39,243 bases of DNA from Acanthaster planci (Eukaryota; Echinodermata; Asteroidea; Valvatida; Acanthasteridae). Both the position numbers and the translations under genes were made by a program. Numbering within the stretch: the stretch's first letter is position 1; every line of letters starts with the position of its first letter. The stretch lies in NCBI RefSeq assembly GCF_001949145.1, contig NW_019091428.1, positions 64,001 through 103,243 of the forward strand, given 5' to 3'. The notes beneath the pieces were generated by a model. It worked only from the letters and a program-made list of their open reading frames with translations. It was not told the DNA's origin and made no database searches. Below are positions 1 through 13,880 of this stretch, piece by piece.

Positions 1-539
1 AGTATTAAGCAAAACAAAAGGCATGCTTACCTCAGACAATTTGCTTGCATGTAATTTTGTGACATACAGATCTCCAGGCACATACATGTAACAGTAAGTA
101 CAACCACACCATACAGTACACGCATGTACTGGCGGCCAACTTTTCTGCTACGTACTGCAGTGAAATGATATCTGGCCCTGTGGTTTTCCTTAAAAATTTG
201 CTGAAGTGGCAATTTCTGCACAGCAGTGCCATGAACAACACTGGCTTCGGTTAAAAAAATCAGCATGTGAGGTTGTGAAATGTTCTTTGAATAAACACAC
301 GCACATGTACACAAGTGAAGTTTGCAGAATGACTGACAAAACATCGCTACCTGATTCCCTGACCCCTTTCCTTAATATTTTCAGCTTTGCAGGTGTTGTA
401 AAGTGTCCCAAAATGAGACGCAAGATTCAGGTTTACCTGACCCCCCCCAAAAAAAATCAGCATCCCTGTGCTACATGTAAGGTACATACTTCTCTCAGGA
501 CTTCATTAAGCAGCCCAAGTTGCATCTCCTGAGTCAATA

Positions 540-790
540 CCAGCCTGATAGCAAGTTGGCCCTCGTGAACGACATCTAATTGGGTAATTTGATCAGGGGA
601 GAGCCCTTCCCTCTCCGAGTTGGGACTCTCTCTTGCTATTGTCGGGGAGGGGGAGCCCGTGTTTGGGCAAGCTGGCGTGACAGTTGGTGCTGGGGGCCGA
701 CGCGCTCGCTGAGGACATTTGAATGAGCTTTTAAGTCCGTCTTGAGTATTGTAGTGGGCCCCTATTCAGTTCTCGTTACCACATCTTGCC
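540..790. promoter_or_regulatory. Low-repeat island, possible regulatory element
   Basis: This stretch lacks TACATGTA, is richer in GC than its surroundings, and includes homeodomain-type cores (CTAATTG near 577) and a GC-rich run around 640-710. It has no ORF of interest. A cis-regulatory role is only an inference from composition. Cross-species conservation would decide it. Confidence 0.15.
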
Positions 791-3619
791 ATTGCTTGAG
801 GCAGATTTGCTTGAACAAGGCACAACAGACAGTCAAATGAGCAGAGCCCTGCAGAGCCCAATTTTGTGGCTCTGCCTATGGTAAGCAAAAAATCACCGCT
901 AACCACACCGGTGGCAAAGAATTTTGCACTACCAGTGAACGTATTTCACAAGTTAGCCGGGGAATTAAGGATTTCATGCTTATAAATACTCAGTTTAAGC
1001 GCACAATTTTTGTAGCTCTGCACTGATAAAGCACAGAATGCTGGAAAAGTTTGTGGTTAGCACAGCCATGGAAAGAGGCCTATGGCACAGTTACACACAT
1101 GCATGACCACTGTTCTTCCCCCTTTTGCAAAATGTGACACTGGTGTGGTCCAGCAGTCAATATCATTTACCCAGATTCCCACACCCCAAAAGTTTATAAT
1201 ACATGTGCATGTACCAGTAAATGTGTGTACTGTTATGTGTACAGTAGTAGGCACCTTCAGTGAACATGGTGAAATACATACATGTAGTTCGTGTTTCTTT
1301 TCAACAGCCCTGTGAAGCAAAAATAACCCCCCCCAAAAAAAAAAATTATTATTACATGTATATTGCTGCAAGCCAAAAACCTGACAGTGGACAGTTTCTT
1401 AAAGTGTGGCTGTAATGAATTCAAATTAGACAGAATTTTTCTTCTATACATGAAAAACTTTCACATTCCTATTTGGTCAAATGCATTAAAATGTGCACTT
1501 TTTCCTTGACAACTGAGGGTGTTGTTGCTAGGAAGTCATGCATGGAAGACATACATGTAGTTCAGTGCATAAATGGCATACATGCATGTAGGCTCTTCTG
1601 TTAAAGTTGTGACCCGAGACTATACTTTCTGAAGACATTTCGGAGAAAGGGATTGATTAAATGTAATGCTATGCACATACATGTACACGTAAAAAACAAG
1701 GACTCGGCAAAGAAGAGAAAACAGAGTCCAGCAAAATCTACAAAAATGCAGGACTTTTTGTGTACAAACAGTGTTACATTGAGGCTTTCTTCCTAAGATG
1801 ACATCACATTTTGGCTCATGAATGAACAAATCATTGGCACAAAAACCAAAAAGGAAATAAAATACCCTTCAAAATAGTGGAACAAAATAGGGTGGAAAAT
1901 ATGGTTCACTGAGACACAAAGCTGCATTTTGAGGGTTTCAGACTGATTGCAGCTACATGTATCCTTCAAAACCACTTTTGCACATAAAAATTAAGCATGA
2001 GCAAAGAAATGGTATAGGACAGTGGGTAACAACGCTACTGAAACTCAGTGCTCGTACATGTACATGTCTAGATCTTCCCTTGGCAGTTTTGCTGGAAGGA
2101 ATTCTAACTACCATGGTCCCAAAAACTACATGTACCAACAGTACCGGTATGTCAAACTGATTGTTATAGTACATGTGTACCCAAATTACAAAATCAAAAT
2201 ATTATTTTTTTTAGATGGCATTTAGACTCATTTTGTGGAAAACAGTCACAATCATTACACTGTAAAATGTACGTTTATTTGGACTGACTTGATTTATCTA
2301 AACGAGTACTGGTACACACAAAAAAGTTTTTGTTTTCACACATACATGTACACGTTTGACAGGCTAAAACCCTTCAACTTCACACCTACAGCCAGTCCCC
2401 CTTGGCCACCTTCCGATGATGCTGCAACTGCTCCTTGTCTGCGTCCCCCCCCCCGAATAAACACTGATCTCCCCTACTGCTCAGAAAACCAACACCGAGA
2501 GACCTTCCTCTGTCCCGATTGCTAATGGTTGGGCCCCGTCCAGATGCTTTGTGTCTACGGGCAACTTGTCTGCCAAGTGTGCGTGCGAGGGGGGGGGCCC
2601 TGGCTTTCTACACGATATTTCCTTTCACAGCTTTTGGAACATTTATATCCACATAAATCATTCCAATTTTTCCCCTCTTTTTTTTTTTTCTTTTTGGTTT
2701 TTGTTTCACACAATGGGCATACGTGCGTGTTTGTGTGTGTGGAGTTGGCTATGCTTTTTCTCGGGGTTTGGTCTGGTCTGGTCCTGTGTCCCCGGCTGTT
2801 GGTGGAACAGATGGTGTACACACCGCCCTTGTGTGCAGGCCACACTTTGCCCATTACATGTACGGTATGTACATGTACACCCAGCCCTGGCAAGATTCCT
2901 AAATGGTTTATGAATTTATCAAATCATAAATCTCTCAGATAAGAAGAGAACGATGGGCGGACAGCGGAGGGGAAACACAAAGGCATTTTAGAGATTCACG
3001 GTTCAAAAAGTCACTTTGTTTAAAAGCTTTTATCTAAAACTTTTTATGAAGTCGTCCCCTCGGCGATTATAGGCATACATGTACATGGGCGACAACAAAG
3101 CTACATGTAATTTGCACATTTATCTTAAATCATTTTGTCGTACCCAACCATTTAACAGTTAAAATAATTGCACTCTTTAACCTCAAATAGCGTAACTGCT
3201 GACTAAATCTAATACTGTTGCTTTATTTTGGTTTCATAAACACAAAAGAATAGATATCCAGTTTTCAAGAGGTTTTGTCAAACTTTTGGAAAACCTACAG
3301 TTATCTATGGTGTAAAATTACATGTACTTCTGACAATCCAAGCAAAGGATTATCAGAACACCATCCAGTATTGCCTAGAGTAAGCAAGCAAATACTTTCA
3401 CTACTCTCTGTTCAATTTGAGTGTTGTGAGAGGGGGCAGGCAAGCCGTACTGGAAATACACAGGTGATCTTTCTAAATGTATTCGAATAGGGCCACAATC
3501 TCGAGCCAAACCTGGGAGAAAGCTTGACCACAGTATGGTATTCCCTGAGGACTTAAACCTACCCGGTAAAACCGCACCCTGAATACAGCCTGCAGTATAC
3601 GAGCTGGCCCCAGCCCCGC

Positions 3620-3860
3620 TCAAATTATGCTTTAATGCCTTCCAAATTTGCCCGTAATTATTTGCTCTGAGGTGCGCCAGCTGTCATCTCCGCGACGCAT
3701 ACGCCGCACGGTGGTGCCCGATGTGCTGTCTCCTTCCCTCCCTCCCCTTGCGGGACAGCGGTGGCATTAAATAGCTTGCTCCCCCAGCAGCTAATGTGTG
3801 GTCGGCATATGCACGGCAGAGTTGCAGGATGACAGATTACATTATGTATTTGCTCCTGTC
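3620..3860. promoter_or_regulatory. Low-repeat island, possible regulatory element
   Basis: A complex, GC-rich stretch stands between AT-rich repeats. It holds CGTAATTATTTG (homeodomain core), CGCCAGCTGTC (CAGCTG E-box), a pyrimidine run near 3735 and CATTAAATAG. There is no coding potential. The mix of homeodomain and bHLH sites in a repeat-free island is what a developmental enhancer looks like, but chance occurrence of such short sites is likely, so this rests on composition alone. Confidence 0.2.
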
Positions 3861-6739
3861 AATTTAAGGTGTGAGATGGAACTGCTAGTCAACGCTGCAC
3901 ACAATGATTACCATACATGTACATGTACAATGCACACGTGGGTGTACATGTACATTGTACACGACTCAATGAACTGTACTGCAGCCATGCTCAAGCCTTA
4001 ACATTCTGACAAAATTTCAAGGAAACAAACTTTTTCCTCAGCACATTTGCACTATGCTATTTTGTAAACTGAGGCCTCTATACACATAGTTTTACAATTA
4101 CAAGTAATTTTAGTACTTCCGACATGTGTACATTTGTAAATTCTTGTTTATTCCAAAACTGTGACATTGCTTCACAAGATGGAAATTCATTTGTTAGCAA
4201 TGGATCGACCATGTTTTCCTTTAGTTACCGATATTTTACTGAGAACTCGTAAATCCTCCAAAATGAAACAGTGCGAGGAACATCAATGATACACTTTCAA
4301 GGTGTGTCAAGCCCAAAGCAACGTGGCTGGGCTCTACATGTACCTTCCTTGATCCTCAAAGAGCCAGGTTACATGTATATTGGCTCATCTCACAGCTGGG
4401 TAGGTGGATTCTGCCCCCCCTTATGAACTTGGTTGCACTAGGCTCAATATTTTTGAAACTTGGCATGCATGTAAAGGTACTCTGTATCAGCTCCGAGAGG
4501 AACAAAAGAGGGCGTGGTTTTTTTTAGTAGACACCGTACAGGCGCGTATTTATAATGGGATCAATGGCGCATTTGACACAGAGCACACTGAGTACGCATA
4601 ACAAATTTATTCCTTATATAATGTACTGGTATGGTATTTGCGTACACATACATGTAGAACGCGTCCAAGAACCCACTTGGAAAACTTACTACCACCTTTC
4701 TTTTGCCGCTTGGGGATGTACTTCAACTCAGGGCAGATACAAAAAAGAACTCTGAAATCAATCAAAGATTGGCCTTCCGTTTTTGTTGTCATGGTTATTT
4801 GAAGTTCAAGGCTACCCATGTGCCAGCCCGCCTGCTTTGATCATCGCAGTGGAAAAAGTATTTTGAGCTGAAAATGGCACTGCACAAGAATAGTAGGTTC
4901 AATTTTCAAATTGGTGTCAAAATGACCGTGAAGAGTTACTCTAAAAACTCCTAAAGGCTCAGCTCCTGAAAAAAAAGCACCGCGAAGATACCGAAAAAAA
5001 ATGTCCGGGGGAGGGTGGATTCCACCTTCCTTCCCCGGATATTTTAGGGTTAATCCCGCCCGACAACTAAGTGGGTTAATGGATCTCGAGTGGAAAGAAC
5101 AAAAACTACAAGAAGAAGCATTTCATTCTATTGATTGATTTTTACATGTAACACTCGCCGAAATAAACTAGCCGTGATTTTTGAGGCATTTTTGTAATGC
5201 TGAAACAATCCTTTTCCCCACATTTTTACAGGCATTAGGCAACAGACCGATCAATGTTAAGTCATGCTTTATTTAAAAAAATTTTAAAAAACACTTAGAC
5301 CTTAGACACCATGGTGTAAAGTACAACCACCTTCAGCCGGTCAAGTCAGTCGGGTCCTGATGTGCTGCTTTCTGAACACATGGTTCTTCACGTGAGGTAT
5401 TGTGTGTGGGGGGTGTGTTAAGGTAGCACTCACTATCGGGGGGGGCAGCAAAGTGCAAGTTCGATGCTGTATGCCCTCCCTGGAACCCCTCCCAACACGA
5501 CGCATGCCTCCTATTATCGGTCTCCACTCAGGGAAGAAAGTTTTCATTCTTAAGATGATTGATTGTTCACTGAGCACAATCTGCCACCGTATTCTGAAGG
5601 TGACGACGGCCACAGTCTGCTTTTTTGGGCTCACAAAAGTCAATCTGCCTCCTTCTATATGTACCCCAAGCACAGGTACCTACACGTGACCCCAACCCCA
5701 CCCGACCAAACAAGAACTGCACTTGTAAATATACATGCAGTACATGTTCTGCTTTTCTGAATCAAGTTTGAATGAAGATAAAGACAGAGTACCGATAAAC
5801 ATGATCATGATGATAGCTTTTGTTTCATTGTTACATTTCTGACCTTCATATGGTTGGTTTGTTAGAGTCTCTTCTGAATAGTAGGACATTAGAAAGGTCC
5901 GTCATTTTGTTGGTTTGTTTGTCAATCTGTTAATCTCTGCTCCCCCAGTCTATCAGTCATTAACCCTACAAGTACATGTATGTAAAATCGTGAGGTGGAC
6001 AGCCAAATATGCTCGCTAAATGGTTCCATTCTCAGTGCTACCGGTACTTTCATCTGTTTTGTGTTTAACACCAAGCCCACCCGGGTTTTCCACAGATGTC
6101 CTCAGACACCAGTTTCATGATATAATCAAATAAATCATTCTTGAAAAAAAAGTCAAACTTAAATTTTAACCCAGGGTGGCAAAATATGTGATAAATGTGA
6201 TATTTTCACATCCACTCAAAGTTCTTGGGATTTTATAGCAGCACAGACCATCTCGTCTTTTATTTAACCAGGGATTAGATTTACCAAAGATAAGAATAGT
6301 TGAAAACGGCTGTAAAAAGGCATAAGAAGCTGATCTGTGAAAATCTCCTATACTTTGGTACACAGCCAGTGAGGAAAAAAAGCTGAAATTCAAAACAAAA
6401 AAAGCTGAAATCAGCTAAAAAGCTGAGAAATCTCACCCTGTTCAAATCAGTGGTCAATTCATTTCAAACTCACGTTTGGTACAACTTTTTGAGTGTAGTT
6501 CCAACTATAGTACACTGTACAGGTGTATTTACACATAAGTGTGTGTGTCAGGGCACAAACCATGCTCAGACATGTACATGTAGCATGATAGAATTGTTTT
6601 CAATTATATCTTAATTCTCTTGCACTGCAGTGCGAATGGCCCCATTCCATGAAGTGTCCTTAAACAGTTTTCCTCACCAGCTTAACACGCACCAACAAAA
6701 GTCCCAGAAGATTAAAAAAAAAAGTGGAAGATGTGGCGG

Positions 6740-7060
6740 GAGGTGTTACCATTCTAAACGCTGTGCTCATTAGCGTTATGGGACCTGATTGCGTTAGTCG
6801 TGCCTTGTCACAACTAACTCGATTCCCTGTGATTTGATTTTAATAAGCTTTATGGTCATTAGGACATCCGAGGGGCCTGGGACCCATGTGTGTGTACCGG
6901 CTGCCCCGGGGCACCATGGATTCAGTCACTGGGCCGGACAAAGAGGATGGTTTACTTGGCCGCCCGACAAAACGAGGGAAGATCCCCATCTGGCATGCAA
7001 GGGGACAATAGGCTGTCATGTGCAAAACCCAGACACATTATGCAGTGGGCCTGGAACAAC
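6740..7060. promoter_or_regulatory. Low-repeat island with homeodomain-type sites
   Basis: This repeat-free stretch has several ATTA cores in good context (CTCATTAGCG, GTCATTAGG, TTTTAATAAG), an ACAAAG SOX/TCF-type core, GACAATAGG (SOX-like) and a CATCTG E-box near 6990. The single frame that runs across it resembles no known protein. It is a candidate distal enhancer, inferred from motif content and contrast with the flanks only. Confidence 0.2.
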
Positions 7061-7505
7061 TTTTAAGCGCTACTTTGACCTGGTGAGGATTTCTGCATTC
7101 TTTATGCATACAAGAACTGACCGCATAAAAATATCTGAACTCAATGCTTCAACATAGTCCCCCATATTAAGATATTTCATTTCAATGTCATGAATGTTGT
7201 GTAGGCCCGAGATGTACAGATGCAATGCTTCAACTACCAATATACAGTTGTTGTTTGGATTTGCATTACGCCATTTTCTAAGCAGTATATTTTTGGACTG
7301 TACATGCGAACTGGAGAAGGGTTGATAAAACCTGTTTGTTTCACATGGATCTTGGTCTCCATCGGTGATCCAAAGGCTGGTTTGCTCCATCTGTTAGTCT
7401 GGTTCTGGTGTGGGTGAACCAACGGTGGATCACTGATCACAAATGTACATGTGCACACACGCACACACATACATATACACTATACAATGGGACAGATAAA
7501 AATTG

Positions 7506-7545
7506 TTCTTGTTCGACATTTTGCAGACAAACTGTCGAACAAGAA
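7506..7545. repeat. Perfect 13-bp inverted repeat (hairpin)
   Basis: TTCTTGTTCGACA at 7506-7518 is the exact reverse complement of TGTCGAACAAGAA at 7533-7545, with a 14-nt loop. Pairing stops outside the arms. It could be a foldback relic or a chance hairpin; the stem is short for a miRNA precursor. Confidence 0.7.
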
Positions 7546-9289
7546 AATCATTTCAGGATATTAATTCATTCCATTGTAAGCTCTGATTGTTGTTCTGGAT
7601 TCTCTCTTGTCACTGTACCCTTTGTTTATATTTTAAGTCACATTTTCCCAATTTCATTCGATCTTTGTGCTCGTTTAACTTCACTTCACCTCACCTATTT
7701 TACTTCTTCAACACATGTACCAGGTTACCCCGGATAGGCTTCAACGTCACACAATCAAGTAGAGTTAGACACAAAAACCTGGCACTTGTAAAGAATTTAC
7801 ATGTAGCCATATTTTGTCATGTCCCCCCCCCCCACATGTACACGTACTGTACGTAATAAAATTGATAAAAATGACAACAAAACTCTAAAGTGACCTGTAA
7901 AGCAAAGCAATGATAAGTTACAGTACCGGTAAGATACAAGTTGTACAAAGCCTAACCGCCTCTGCAATCACATCAATGCAGGGCATCAACTTCAACTCTT
8001 CACAACATTCAGTACGCTCGATGCCCACACCAAACTGCTTGATTTTTTTTTTTTCAAGGGCATTGCAAAGAAAACAAAAACCCCCAGCCCGAAATTGTGT
8101 AATCTTAGCACCCTGCCTTTTGCAGTGTGTACCAACTCCCCCCCACCCCCCCGGCAGTCCCATTGAGGAGCTGCAAATGCCCTCCCTTACCTCCCCCAAA
8201 AATTGTTTGAAATTACATTTGAGCCAGCACAGGCCCCATCTGTCGAAGCCACGACTCAATCCCCCCCACAAAAGCGGTGGACGGGATGTAGGCATTGTCC
8301 GTCTGTAGTCAAGCCTGCCTAACTACGTCTTAATATGCTTCCCCTCCATACACACACACACTTCCCCAGGGCACGGCTAAAAATCCCCTCTACGCTGTAT
8401 CACACAAGGTCCCCTGTCATCTTTGGCAAGCTAAATTAAGATTTAAATAAGCCCCCAAGGCAAAGTGGTCATTCTCTTCACGTACAACTAGGGAAAAAAC
8501 TTCAGCACGGGTTCAGTGTGTTTGCAGGACTTTCGAAGACAAGCGCCCAGATACCAACCACCAAACAGAAATTTATGTACCACCGTCTAATGGCTTCGCA
8601 GATCAAACCTTCACTAACTCCAGAACAATCTTCCACAAAAGGGGATCAATTTTAATCATCAATTTCCAACGAAAGACAAGTTTTCTCACATCCAAACAAG
8701 CCTTTGAAAAGTGTACATGAAAGTTGTAGACTTTTTAAAAGCACAGAGTGTGGCGTATTTTAAACGAGCCCCTTAGTATTCTAATGTACGTGTGTGTACA
8801 TGGTGTGTCACAAGATAAAATTTCACTTCCACGTAGATGTACATGTACATTGTACATGTAAATAATACCATGAAAAAAAGAAGGCCAAACTTCTGCACAT
8901 TTGCCACTAACTACATGTATTACCCAACCCAGCATTTACATGTACAACTCTGCCAAACAGAACCATTATTTCACCCACAGCAATTCTTTGTACCATCCAG
9001 CACAACACCTTCTTGATGATCATGCATCCCACAGCTTGGGACCAGTCGGGGTGCTTGTTGACACACAGGGGGGCCCAGCCCACAACAATCTGTCTACCGC
9101 CAGTCCCAAAAAGGGGTTCCCTGGGTCCAGCGTGGAAAATACGGGTAGCATTTGGTTAGCAGCGGGGCAAATTCTTGTTGACAGGTCGCAAGGCTTTGCA
9201 CAACACTAACTTGCCTATCACAAGTCACAGTGCGGTGTGGAAAGAGTGTGGGGGAGAGTCCATCCATCACTTACAATGCCTGCTATTTA

Positions 9290-9590
9290 ACAAAAGGGGG
9301 TTATTGAAATTCAAGGACCCGGGGCAAATTAAATTAATGGGAATTTAATAGCAGAGGCAAAAACCGTGCAGTACAGGCCGTTTGCACTGTGCCGTTGACT
9401 CGGGGGTGCTGTGCCGGCCGCAGCATGCCTTTAAAGGCCGGCCAAAATTAGCTGAACAGATGTCGGTAAACACGGCCGGGCAGGTGCCCGGCGTACCTAC
9501 ATGAGAAGTGCCGGGCCACCGCGTGCATCCCGCGCAGTCGTGCAAGCACACAACTACTCGCTCCCGTCTGCTCCCAGTTTGGCAGTGCCA
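9290..9590. promoter_or_regulatory. GC-rich low-repeat island, possible regulatory element
   Basis: An AT core (AAATTAAATTAATGG near 9325) is followed by about 200 bp of GC-rich, CpG-containing sequence with GGCCGGCC at 9436, a CAGATG E-box near 9455, GTAAACA (forkhead type) and GCCGGGC repeats. Reading frames across it are cysteine-rich but match nothing known. The abrupt change in composition inside AT-rich DNA is directly visible; enhancer function is inferred. Confidence 0.22.
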
Positions 9591-10250
9591 CTGTTTGATA
9601 AGGCTATGGTTCCAGTGCCATTAATGCACGCTACCCCCGGAAAATGACAGTTTTATTAAAGTTCAATCCTTCTAAAAGGTAAACTACACATTCGTGTAGC
9701 AACAGCCAGCTCTGTGTAAATTTGTTGGAAAGTGCATGGCCAGCATGAATGAAAGTCTAAGTGTTTTAAGATACTTTGAAATAAATGCTTTCAGGCAATC
9801 CAAGGCTGATTTTCTTCAATTTACAGATTCTTGGAAGGTACATGTAAAAGCTTCAAACTGCAAATTTCATCAACAAAGTGTCATTTTTCACTAACTGCAA
9901 ACTTTTAAGGCGCATTTCTCATTGGCATTTCGAATAAGGTTAATCTTAAAACACCACTTCAGAATATCACAAACGGTACAAAGGTTTAAAAAAAGGCAGA
10001 ATTTGAAATACAAACCTGTTACGTGAACATACAGTGTATGTACATGTACCAATACGTAGTTAGCTTTACCCAGTAAATGTATCACTATACATGTACATGT
10101 ACATGTAAATTAACAAGTTCTTTTCCAAATGTGACTGATTTGGGCTTACAAGTACCATACCGGTACATACATACATGTAGGTGTCTAGATGTAGTACCAC
10201 AACATAATTATTCAGCACTGTAGGAAATAAGACTGTACTATAGGTTCCCT

Positions 10251-10568
10251 GATACATGTACAGTGGATACATGTATACATGTACAGTGGATACATGTATA
10301 CATGTGCAGTGGATACATGTATACATGTACAGTGGATACATCATACATGTACATGTACAGTGGATACATGTATACATGTACAGTGGATACATGTATACAT
10401 GTACAGTGGATACATGTATACATGTACAGTGGATACATCATACATGTACATGTACAGTGGATACATGTATACATGTACAGTGGATACATGTATACATGTA
10501 CAGTGGATACATGTATACATGTACAGGATGTACATGTATACATGTACATGTACAGGATGTACATGAAC
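10251..10568. repeat. Minisatellite with higher-order structure
   Basis: This is a tandem array of the 23-bp unit GTACAGTGGATACATGTATACAT. Every fourth copy is a 28-bp variant in which ATCATACATGTACAT replaces the usual end. Three standard units plus one variant make a 97-bp higher-order unit. That unit occurs twice, is followed by three more standard copies, and ends in two diverged copies containing CAGGATGTACATG. One copy carries a point change (GTGCAGTGG). The units contain TACATGTA, so the array probably arose by expansion of the local octamer background. Long frames on both strands (tyrosine/threonine/histidine-rich) are by-products of the repeat. Confidence 0.95.
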
Positions 10569-11940
10569 ATGGAGAAAAAGTGTTTTGTGAATCCAGAATT
10601 TGTCACTCATTAACTACTGAAGTAGCAGACGTACATGAATATTACCTCTTTAGGATCAACAAGCCGGGCACTTAGGTCACATGGTGATGACCGGCTTTGT
10701 AAAAAGGACAGAGATATTAGAAGCTCTTCACTCTCTTCAAGGCCTTAAACTTTTGTGCAGGCTACATTTATTTGGCCTGTCTGGTGGGTCCACTACATCC
10801 AACTAGCAAGTGGATTATTCTACACGTACGTGTACAACACAGGTCTGTATAACTGTACTTGTAAATTTGGAGTTCAATATTTTGTCTCAGTCACATCTGA
10901 CGTATGCATTTTTAAGTTTAGAACACATTTTGTAGTTTCAAAAAGAGACAAAGACTTTTAAATTATCTACATTGTACCAAACAAATAAAATAGATTAAAG
11001 TACACGTAAGGTAAAATTCCATGTCAAATTACACAGGTCAGGTGTAACAGGGACACAAAAGGTCACATTTTGGACCCCAAATATACATAGAACGACTTAC
11101 ATGTAAGTGCACAGCGACAAATTTTGACACCTACATTGAACATGTAAAATACCGTAGGTACATGTACATGTACTCTTAACCACTTGCTGGAGGGATCATT
11201 TGGGCCCAAAACCTCACATTTTGATGAAGGCGCGACGTACAATGTACATGTATCAATACAGTAGTAATAAGCCAACTTTGATAGACAACAATTTTAATGG
11301 AAAAACCTACTGAACATATAAACTACTGTACATGTAGATGTACATGTACATCTTCCCAGGATGACATCATAACAACAGCGCCCTCAGTCATCCAGAAAAA
11401 CATAGGTGATAAAGTGTTTTTAAAAAAGTGCACTTTTCAGTGCATACATAGCCAAATAGGAGTGAAAAAAAGTATTCACACGTACTGAAGAAGAGTACCA
11501 AGTTCCACAATACAAGTAATTGTGTCTGAGGAAAATTCATTCCAGCTACGGTACCCTTAAAAGCGTCAGTCAGAGACGAGTCGAGGGGCGCTTGATGTTT
11601 TCACCCATCAGCAGTACACTGTGCATCATACATCATCAGATCACAGACAGCCAGACTCTATTCACATACATGTATTGTTCCTGTAGGCCTACATGTCCCT
11701 AGTAAAAAGTGCTAGCATTTTTCTTTCTTTTCCTACCAACCTTATCATTTGTTCAGTGCTCTGCACTGCCAAAAGACCCAATGACAAGCCTGTTGTCCAA
11801 CATTTTCAATGTTTTCAAGATGTGTTTTGCTTTGGGAAGATGACAAGATGTTAATTTTTTTGCCTTTACCCAACGTATATATTAATAAACACTGTATACT
11901 CAGTGCTTGTCCGAATGCTTGAGAAAAATTCACAAGCTTA

Positions 11941-12015
11941 CTCGGGTGGGATTCGAACCTAAGACTTCCTCAATCTTGCATTGTGAGTTTGGCCATTGTC
12001 CACTACTGAGTCTGA
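11941..12015 (-). mobile_element. tRNA-like SINE head (minus strand)
   Basis: Read on the minus strand, GGTTCGAATCC (11949-11959) is a perfect RNA polymerase III B box, and TAGTGGACAATGG about 35 nt upstream resembles an A box. The spacing fits a tRNA, but no proper acceptor stem or anticodon arm can be drawn. This is therefore more likely the tRNA-derived head of a SINE, or a decayed tRNA pseudogene, than a working tRNA. Confidence 0.45.
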
Positions 12016-13880
12016 TTATTTCCTATTCCTTTTGTCTATGCATTTATCTTGTAATTTGCAGTCCCCATTCGTCTAAATCCTATTGAAAAGAATATCTTTG
12101 TTTGGTTACTCTCAATAAAAGGGCACTTTTTTAAACATTGCAGTTGTGAGGAAAAGGATGGACAATTTTGAGATTCATTTTCCGTGCTTTTCCCAACAAG
12201 TGAGGGAATTGTGCAATCAGAGAGAGACAGGGGCGTCCTGTTGAAAGTGTGAGCTAAGACTTAGCTCATTCAAAATATCTGACTTGTGAGAAAACATTAG
12301 GGCCTACCGGTACTTACTGGCTCACTGTCATGTCTTGGGGCCGACACCAAATCACAAATAAAGAAAACACAGTGTTTGACAACAAAAGACCAAACCATTC
12401 CAGCAAATTTTGAAGAAGTGATAGCTACCGGTACAGAAAGGGTATAATTGAAGATTCTTGCTGAGATGACATCGCAGTGGTGCTTAGTCATGTACATGTA
12501 GACAGACGAACAAAAAAAAAAGACAAGCAAATTTGCGATTTGAATCCCCTCTTCACAACAGTCTTCCGTAGCCTTCGATTTGAGTTAGAGGGATGATTTG
12601 CTGGAGTGGGACAGATCGACAAATTGTGCCACAAGATATAACTTGACAGCACAGGAATCAACAACACAGCCACTGTTGTGACAGTGGAGCGCTGTTGAAA
12701 CTGCAGACCGTAGCTGCACAAATTCACAGCTACACAGCGCAGCACATAGCACCTCGCCGATATCACTCTACAGTTGTTCGATGAAGACCAGATGCGGTGT
12801 GCTCATTCATGAATTACATGTACTGTACATGTACACATATGTATGCCTACAGACATTAATTATTCACACGAAAGCAATTTTCGATCTTATTCCTTGAATC
12901 CATTTGACTCATTTTAAACTGATGATTAGGATGGTACCAGACTCTTTTATGATTACATAGGTACAGTTCACTAATTTAAGCCACATTAAAAACAGTGTAA
13001 AATCAGCACTGTTCAGGGCCCAATAACATGCATGTACCAACATCCCTGAGATTTCAGAAACACAAATGAAATTATTGCCTGGTCCCTAATCTTTCAATTT
13101 CTTTTCAATTTTTTGTGGGTTAACAAATTACATTTTTAATTGTTCCCACAAAACAAATCACCCCCCGAAAAGTGATTTTTCCAAAGTCTGATGGCAGCCA
13201 TTTTTCAAGTGGCAATTTTTCAACCATTAGCCATTCTGCTCTCATACATGTACATGTATATGAAAGCTCAAAGACTTACGGAGTTGATCCTGGCAACAAT
13301 TTGCACGACCTCACCATTGGGGGCCAAACAATCTCCTTTTTAAAAAGATACTGTAGGGGCATTTTTATTGCCAATGAGCTGGCCAGAAATTCTCACTTGA
13401 ATTAGTGGTCTGCACCCACATATAGCAAGTATTCTCAAAGTCTCCCAATGTTTCATGAAGTCATCGGAGCAATGGTCCAAATACATGTACCAATTCCAGC
13501 ATGGAAAGAATTCCATATATGCCACTCAGTTTTCCCTGCAGTGGCCTACAGCACATGTACATGTATGAGCCATCTAAAACCAATCAAATGTCCTAAAAAG
13601 TCCAATCTAGCAGTGAAAATATAATATGTTCACTTAAAAGCACTTGGAATTTTTCCGGACCAGTCTCATAGGGTATGTGCACAGAGGGTCATGTACATAC
13701 AGAATTCTCTCCACCAGTGTTCCCAAATTTTAAAGAAATGCATCTACACGCTGTATGAATCGGCCAGCTGCTTTTGGGGTTAAGATGCAAGTAAACAGTC
13801 AATAATGCTAAATTCAAAATCCTATATGTTACCATGGTTACAGAATTATCATGATTATGGTTTACCAAAAAGTGAGAATG

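Noticed and set aside
10238-10675. Overlapping reading frames of 89-139 codons on both strands
   Set aside because: They are made of the 23-bp minisatellite; their Tyr/Thr/His-rich products are repeat translations in every frame.
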